DNA of 41,360 nucleotides from Kineosporia sp. R_H_3. GTDB taxonomy: Bacteria > Actinomycetota > Actinomycetes > Actinomycetales > Kineosporiaceae. The position numbers and the translations under genes were made by a program. Below, one piece after another: positions 38,816 to 41,360 of the stretch (the first letter of the stretch is position 1; each line of letters opens with the position of its first letter). Under the pieces are notes generated by a model, which was not told where the DNA came from, did not search any database, and worked only from the letters and a program-made list of their open reading frames with translations. The DNA lies in assembly GCF_002198675.1 (NCBI RefSeq), contig NZ_MWLL01000116.1:1-41360 (forward strand). Reading direction: 5' to 3'.

Positions 38816-40224
38816 GGGGCCGGCTCGTAGAAGGCGTCGAGCGCGGCGGACAGGAGCTGTCCCGCGGCCTGCACCCCGGCCGGGCCCGCGCCCGAGAGGC
38901 CGTAGAGCGCACCGCTGCGCGCGGAGCCGGCCGGCCGGCCGCGGGCGGCGTCCACGGCCTCCCGCAGGTCGGCGAGGAACTGCTCGACGACGCCGTCCGC
39001 GCTGTTCGGCCGGGTCACGCAGAAGTGCAGGCCGGGCGGCAGCTGGATGCCGTTGAGCCGCCAGCCGCGGGCGATGAGCTCGTCGTTGACGACGTAGACG
39101 TCGACGTCGGGGTCGCCGCTGCGGAAGGCCACCATGAACGGCGAGCGCCCGATGAGCTCGAGGCCCTCGACGGCCTCGACCCCGGCGCGCATCGTGTCGG
39201 CCGCCGTGAGGATCTGCCGGGCGGCGTCGAGGTAGCCCTCCTCGCCCAGGGTGACCATCGCCGCCCACGTCGAGGCGATGAGCCCGCCCGAGCGGCTGCC
39301 CGCCATCCCCGGCGAGATGTAGATGCCGCCCGGCCAGTCGGCCGCGGTGAAGTACTGGTGCCGCCGCAGGTCGCGGTCGCGGTACAGGAGCACGCTCGTG
39401 CCCTTGAGACCGAAGCCGTACTTGTGGGTGTCGACCGAGATCGACGTGACGCCGGGGACGGCGAAGTCGAACGGCGGGACGTCGTAGCCGAGCCGCCGCG
39501 CCCAGGGCAGGACGAACCCGCCGAGACAGGCGTCGACGTGCAGCCCGATGCCGTGCTCGGCCGCGACCTCGCCGAGCTCGGCGATGGGGTCGACGACGCC
39601 GTGCGGGTAGTTGCCCGCCGAGCCCATGAGCGCGACGGTCCGGTCGGTGACGTGGGCGCGGACCCAGTCGACGTCCACCCGCCAGTCGTCGTCGACCGGC
39701 GCCTTGACGAGCTCGACGCCGAAGTAGTGCGCCGCCTTGTCGAGGGCGCAGTGCCCGGTCACGGGGATGATGACCTGCGGGTCCGTGACCCCGCGGGTGG
39801 CCTTCGCGTGGTCCCGGTAGGTGAGGAGCTGCGTCGTGAGGGACTCCGTCCCGCCGCCGGTGAGGACCCCGCAGACGCCGCCCGCCGGCTGCGCGCCGAG
39901 CATCCCGGCGGCCATGGCGACGATCTCCGCCTCGAACTTCGTCGCCGACGGGTACATGTCGCGCTGCAGCACGTTGGCGTGCGCGAAGAGCCCGAACGCC
40001 TCCGTGAGGAACGCGTAGTGCTCCGGGTCCCCGTGGTAGAGCGAGCCGGAGACGCGACCGGCGTGACCCTGCTCGTCCTCGCGCTCGGCCATCCAGCGCA
40101 GCTCACCGAGCACCTCCTGCGCGTCACGGCCCTTCTCCGGCAGCCGGCGGAAGGTCTCGAACCGCTCGCGGTACGGGTAGAACTCCTCGACGAGACGCTG
40201 GAAGGCGTTCGGGTCGTCGAACAT
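38812..40224 (-). CDS. PLP-dependent decarboxylase/lyase, sphingosine-1-phosphate lyase-like
   Basis: The 470-residue fold-type I enzyme has a GRVSGSLYHGD N-terminal substrate loop, TGHCALDKAAHYF (stacking His158), LHVDACLGGF (Asp231) and SISVDTHKYGFGLKGTS with Schiff-base Lys268. DWPGGIYISPGMAGSRSGGLIASTWAAM follows. These last two blocks are the hallmarks of sphingosine-1-phosphate lyases rather than of glutamate decarboxylases. Such enzymes cleave a phosphorylated 2-amino-3-hydroxy compound into an aldehyde and ethanolamine phosphate. No membrane helix is present. ATG 40224 has GAGGTGG about 8 bases upstream. It leads the operon and faces a divergent TetR gene. The true substrate is unknown. 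Confidence 0.83.
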   Translation of the reverse strand: MFDDPNAFQRLVEEFYPYRERFETFRRLPEKGRDAQEVLGELRWMAEREDEQGHAGRVSGSLYHGDPEHYAFLTEAFGLFAHANVLQRDMYPSATKFEAEIVAMAAGMLGAQPAGGVCGVLTGGGTESLTTQLLTYRDHAKATRGVTDPQVIIPVTGHCALDKAAHYFGVELVKAPVDDDWRVDVDWVRAHVTDRTVALMGSAGNYPHGVVDPIAELGEVAAEHGIGLHVDACLGGFVLPWARRLGYDVPPFDFAVPGVTSISVDTHKYGFGLKGTSVLLYRDRDLRRHQYFTAADWPGGIYISPGMAGSRSGGLIASTWAAMVTLGEEGYLDAARQILTAADTMRAGVEAVEGLELIGRSPFMVAFRSGDPDVDVYVVNDELIARGWRLNGIQLPPGLHFCVTRPNSADGVVEQFLADLREAVDAARGRPAGSARSGALYGLSGAGPAGVQAAGQLLSAALDAFYEPAP

Positions 40225-40251
40225 CGCGCGGGCCACCTCAGCCTCGACAAC

Positions 40252-40305
40252 AGTGCAGTGAGTGCAGTGAAATGGGTCATCGAGGTCATCGTCAAGCACT
40301 TGACG
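40252..40305 (-). promoter_or_regulatory. Promoter/operator region of the lyase operon
   Basis: The perfect inverted repeat CGTCAAG-CA-CTTGACG (40290-40305) includes a TTGACG -35 on the minus strand, with a weak TTTCAC 17 bases on. Next to it lie two tandem copies of AGTGCAGTG (40252-40260 and 40261-40269). The site lies between divergent genes, so it is the natural target of the TetR regulator. Confidence 0.55.
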
Positions 40306-40456
40306 GGACCGACTCCCGGCAGCGACGCTCCGGCGGTCGGTCTCGACGAGGCAGGGCGTTTCACGGATACTCGACCCACGGCTGCACCGGCGCGCGACCG
40401 CCGCCACGGGAACGTTCCGGTGCAGCCGCTGCATCCCCTGGCGGGAGGAGTGCGCA

Positions 40457-41071
40457 GTGGCGGCCCGACCCAACCGGCGCGAGGAGCAGCGCGCCCGCAC
40501 CCGGCAGGTGCTCGCCGAGGCCGCCCTCGCCGCCTTCCTCGAGCGCGGCATCGACGCCGTGACCGTCGAGGAGATCGCCCGGGAGGCCGGCGTCAGCCCC
40601 CGCACGTTCTTCCTCCACTACGGGTCCAAGGCCGCGGCGGTCTTCCCCGACCACGACACGAACATCGCCTGGTTCCGCACCGGCCTCGCCGCGCTCCCCC
40701 ACGACGGCGACGCCGTCCGCGACCTGTGCGACCTCGTCGTCGAGGGGGTCCGGCGGCAGTCCGAGTCGTCGTTCCGGCAGCGCCGGCGCCGCCTCGTCGT
40801 GACGTCCCCGGCCGTCCGCGACCTCGACGCCCGCACCGACCGGGACTACGAGGAGGCCGCCGCGGAGCACCTCCTCGACCGCTGGTCCACCGACGCCACC
40901 GCCCGCCTCGACGCGCGCGTGCTCGCCAACGTCGTCATCGGCGTCGCCCGCGCGGCCCTCGACGCGTGGGGCCACGACGGCACCGACCCGGTCGCCGCCA
41001 CCCGCTCAACCCTCGACCGCCTGCTCCTGCCCCCCCTGGGCACCCCGACACGCCTCGCCGTCGCCGGCTGA
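40457..41071 (+). CDS. TetR-family transcriptional regulator
   Basis: The 204-residue protein has the TetR helix-turn-helix at about 12-60 (LAEAALAAFLERGIDAVTVEEIAREAGVSPRTFFLHYGSKAAAV) and a helical ligand-binding C-terminal domain with no clear relatives by eye. It probably represses the divergent lyase-kinase-glycosidase-transporter operon and itself through the palindrome at 40290-40305. GTG 40457 has GGGAGGAG 7 bases upstream. Confidence 0.9.
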   Translation: MAARPNRREEQRARTRQVLAEAALAAFLERGIDAVTVEEIAREAGVSPRTFFLHYGSKAAAVFPDHDTNIAWFRTGLAALPHDGDAVRDLCDLVVEGVRRQSESSFRQRRRRLVVTSPAVRDLDARTDRDYEEAAAEHLLDRWSTDATARLDARVLANVVIGVARAALDAWGHDGTDPVAATRSTLDRLLLPPLGTPTRLAVAG

Positions 41072-41360
41072 GCACGCGCCCGCTGTCCGCCCACTCGCCC
41101 GCCCGGCCGAGCCCCGACGTACCCCAGTTCGTCACAAGAGACGGCGCCGGGCACGGGTGTGCCCCCGCCCACCTGGTGGTGGACGGGGGCACGCGCCGCT
41201 GGGCGCCCCTCAGCCCCAGCGACGCACCCCGGCGCAGGGGTGTCCTGCGGGGTGCCGGACCCGGCACTGCAGCGGGTTCGGAGCGGGTCGGGCCCTGGAT
41301 GGGTGCGACCGCCCGGTTTCTCGCGGCACCTACGAGGTCCGCGGCGCGCCGTCTCGGGAC
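41072..41360. other. Gene-free end of the window
   Basis: Apart from the hairpin at 41159-41192, I see no supported gene. A 39-codon minus-strand frame ending at 41210 exists but has no convincing features. Confidence 0.4.
41159..41192 (+). terminator. Hairpin terminator after the TetR gene
   Basis: GTGCCCCCGCCCACC (41159-41173) and GGTGGACGGGGGCAC (41178-41192) form a 15-bp stem with one C-A mismatch and a TGGT loop. It lies 88 bases after the stop. Confidence 0.7.

Noticed and set aside
41210-41326. Short minus-strand frame ending at 41210
   Set aside because: Only 38 residues with no domain, no ribosome site and a position next to a terminator; not enough to call a gene.
1-41360. CRISPR array, transposase, integrase or phage genes
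   Set aside because: No regularly spaced repeats and no product with transposase, integrase or phage structural motifs were seen.

Overview
The window is very GC-rich (third codon positions are almost always G or C). It is coded densely on both strands, uses many GTG starts, and many neighbouring genes share 4-base ATGA/GTGA overlaps. A SAM-IV-type riboswitch, DUF3618 and DUF427 proteins, actinobacterial-style sugar ABC genes and several glycan-active proteins all point to an actinobacterium. A plant-matter- or soil-associated Micrococcales such as the Cellulomonas group is my best guess, but this is inference from gene style, not from a marker gene.

Layout. (1) 1-1642: the start of a lipoprotein, a STAS-domain protein, and a CopC-fold surface protein that has lost its copper ligands. 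(2) 1647-6447, minus strand: three overlapping genes whose N-termini look like the minor pseudopilins PilV/GspI, PilW/GspJ and PilX/GspK, two of them carrying FN3, LamG and ricin-type lectin domains. (3) 6672-6902: a small SH3-like protein. (4) 7379-10934: a cellulose/curdlan-synthase-like GT2, a HlyD-type membrane protein and a membrane-anchored GH16 glucanase, a likely beta-glucan exopolysaccharide cassette. (5) 10988-18169: a phospholipase D-family protein, a NUDIX hydrolase, an SRPBCC protein, a CYTH-CHAD protein, a SAM-IV riboswitch with a class V aminotransferase, and a PHP phosphoesterase. (6) 18170-22384: a universal stress protein with two DevR/DosR-like palindromes upstream, a HIT protein bracketed by two 76-bp palindromic repeats, and a minus-strand run of P450, GroES-like, DUF427 and DUF3618 genes. 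(7) 22592-33178: a large sugar-acid catabolic locus with two beta-hydroxyacid dehydrogenases, a lactonase, a gluconate-5-dehydrogenase-like SDR, an idonate-dehydrogenase-like MDR, an IclR regulator, a D-2-hydroxyacid dehydrogenase and an RbsA/RbsC/RbsB-type importer. (8) 33328-34551: a Bcp peroxiredoxin, a Uma2 protein and tRNA-Leu(UAG). (9) 34564-41071: a four-gene overlapping operon (sphingosine-phosphate-lyase-like PLP enzyme, FGGY kinase, GH1 glycosidase, MFS transporter) with a divergent TetR regulator.

How they fit together. The sugar-acid locus makes chemical sense as uptake by the ABC system, lactone opening by the SMP-30 protein, and stepwise redox conversion of keto- and hydroxy-aldonates toward gluconate. 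A 16-base motif shared, with one mismatch, by its two promoter regions is the likely IclR operator. The last operon suggests glycoside uptake, hydrolysis, phosphorylation and PLP-dependent cleavage, a combination I do not recognise as a described pathway. The pseudopilin trio has no pilus ATPase, platform or prepilin peptidase in the window, so it must rely on machinery encoded elsewhere.
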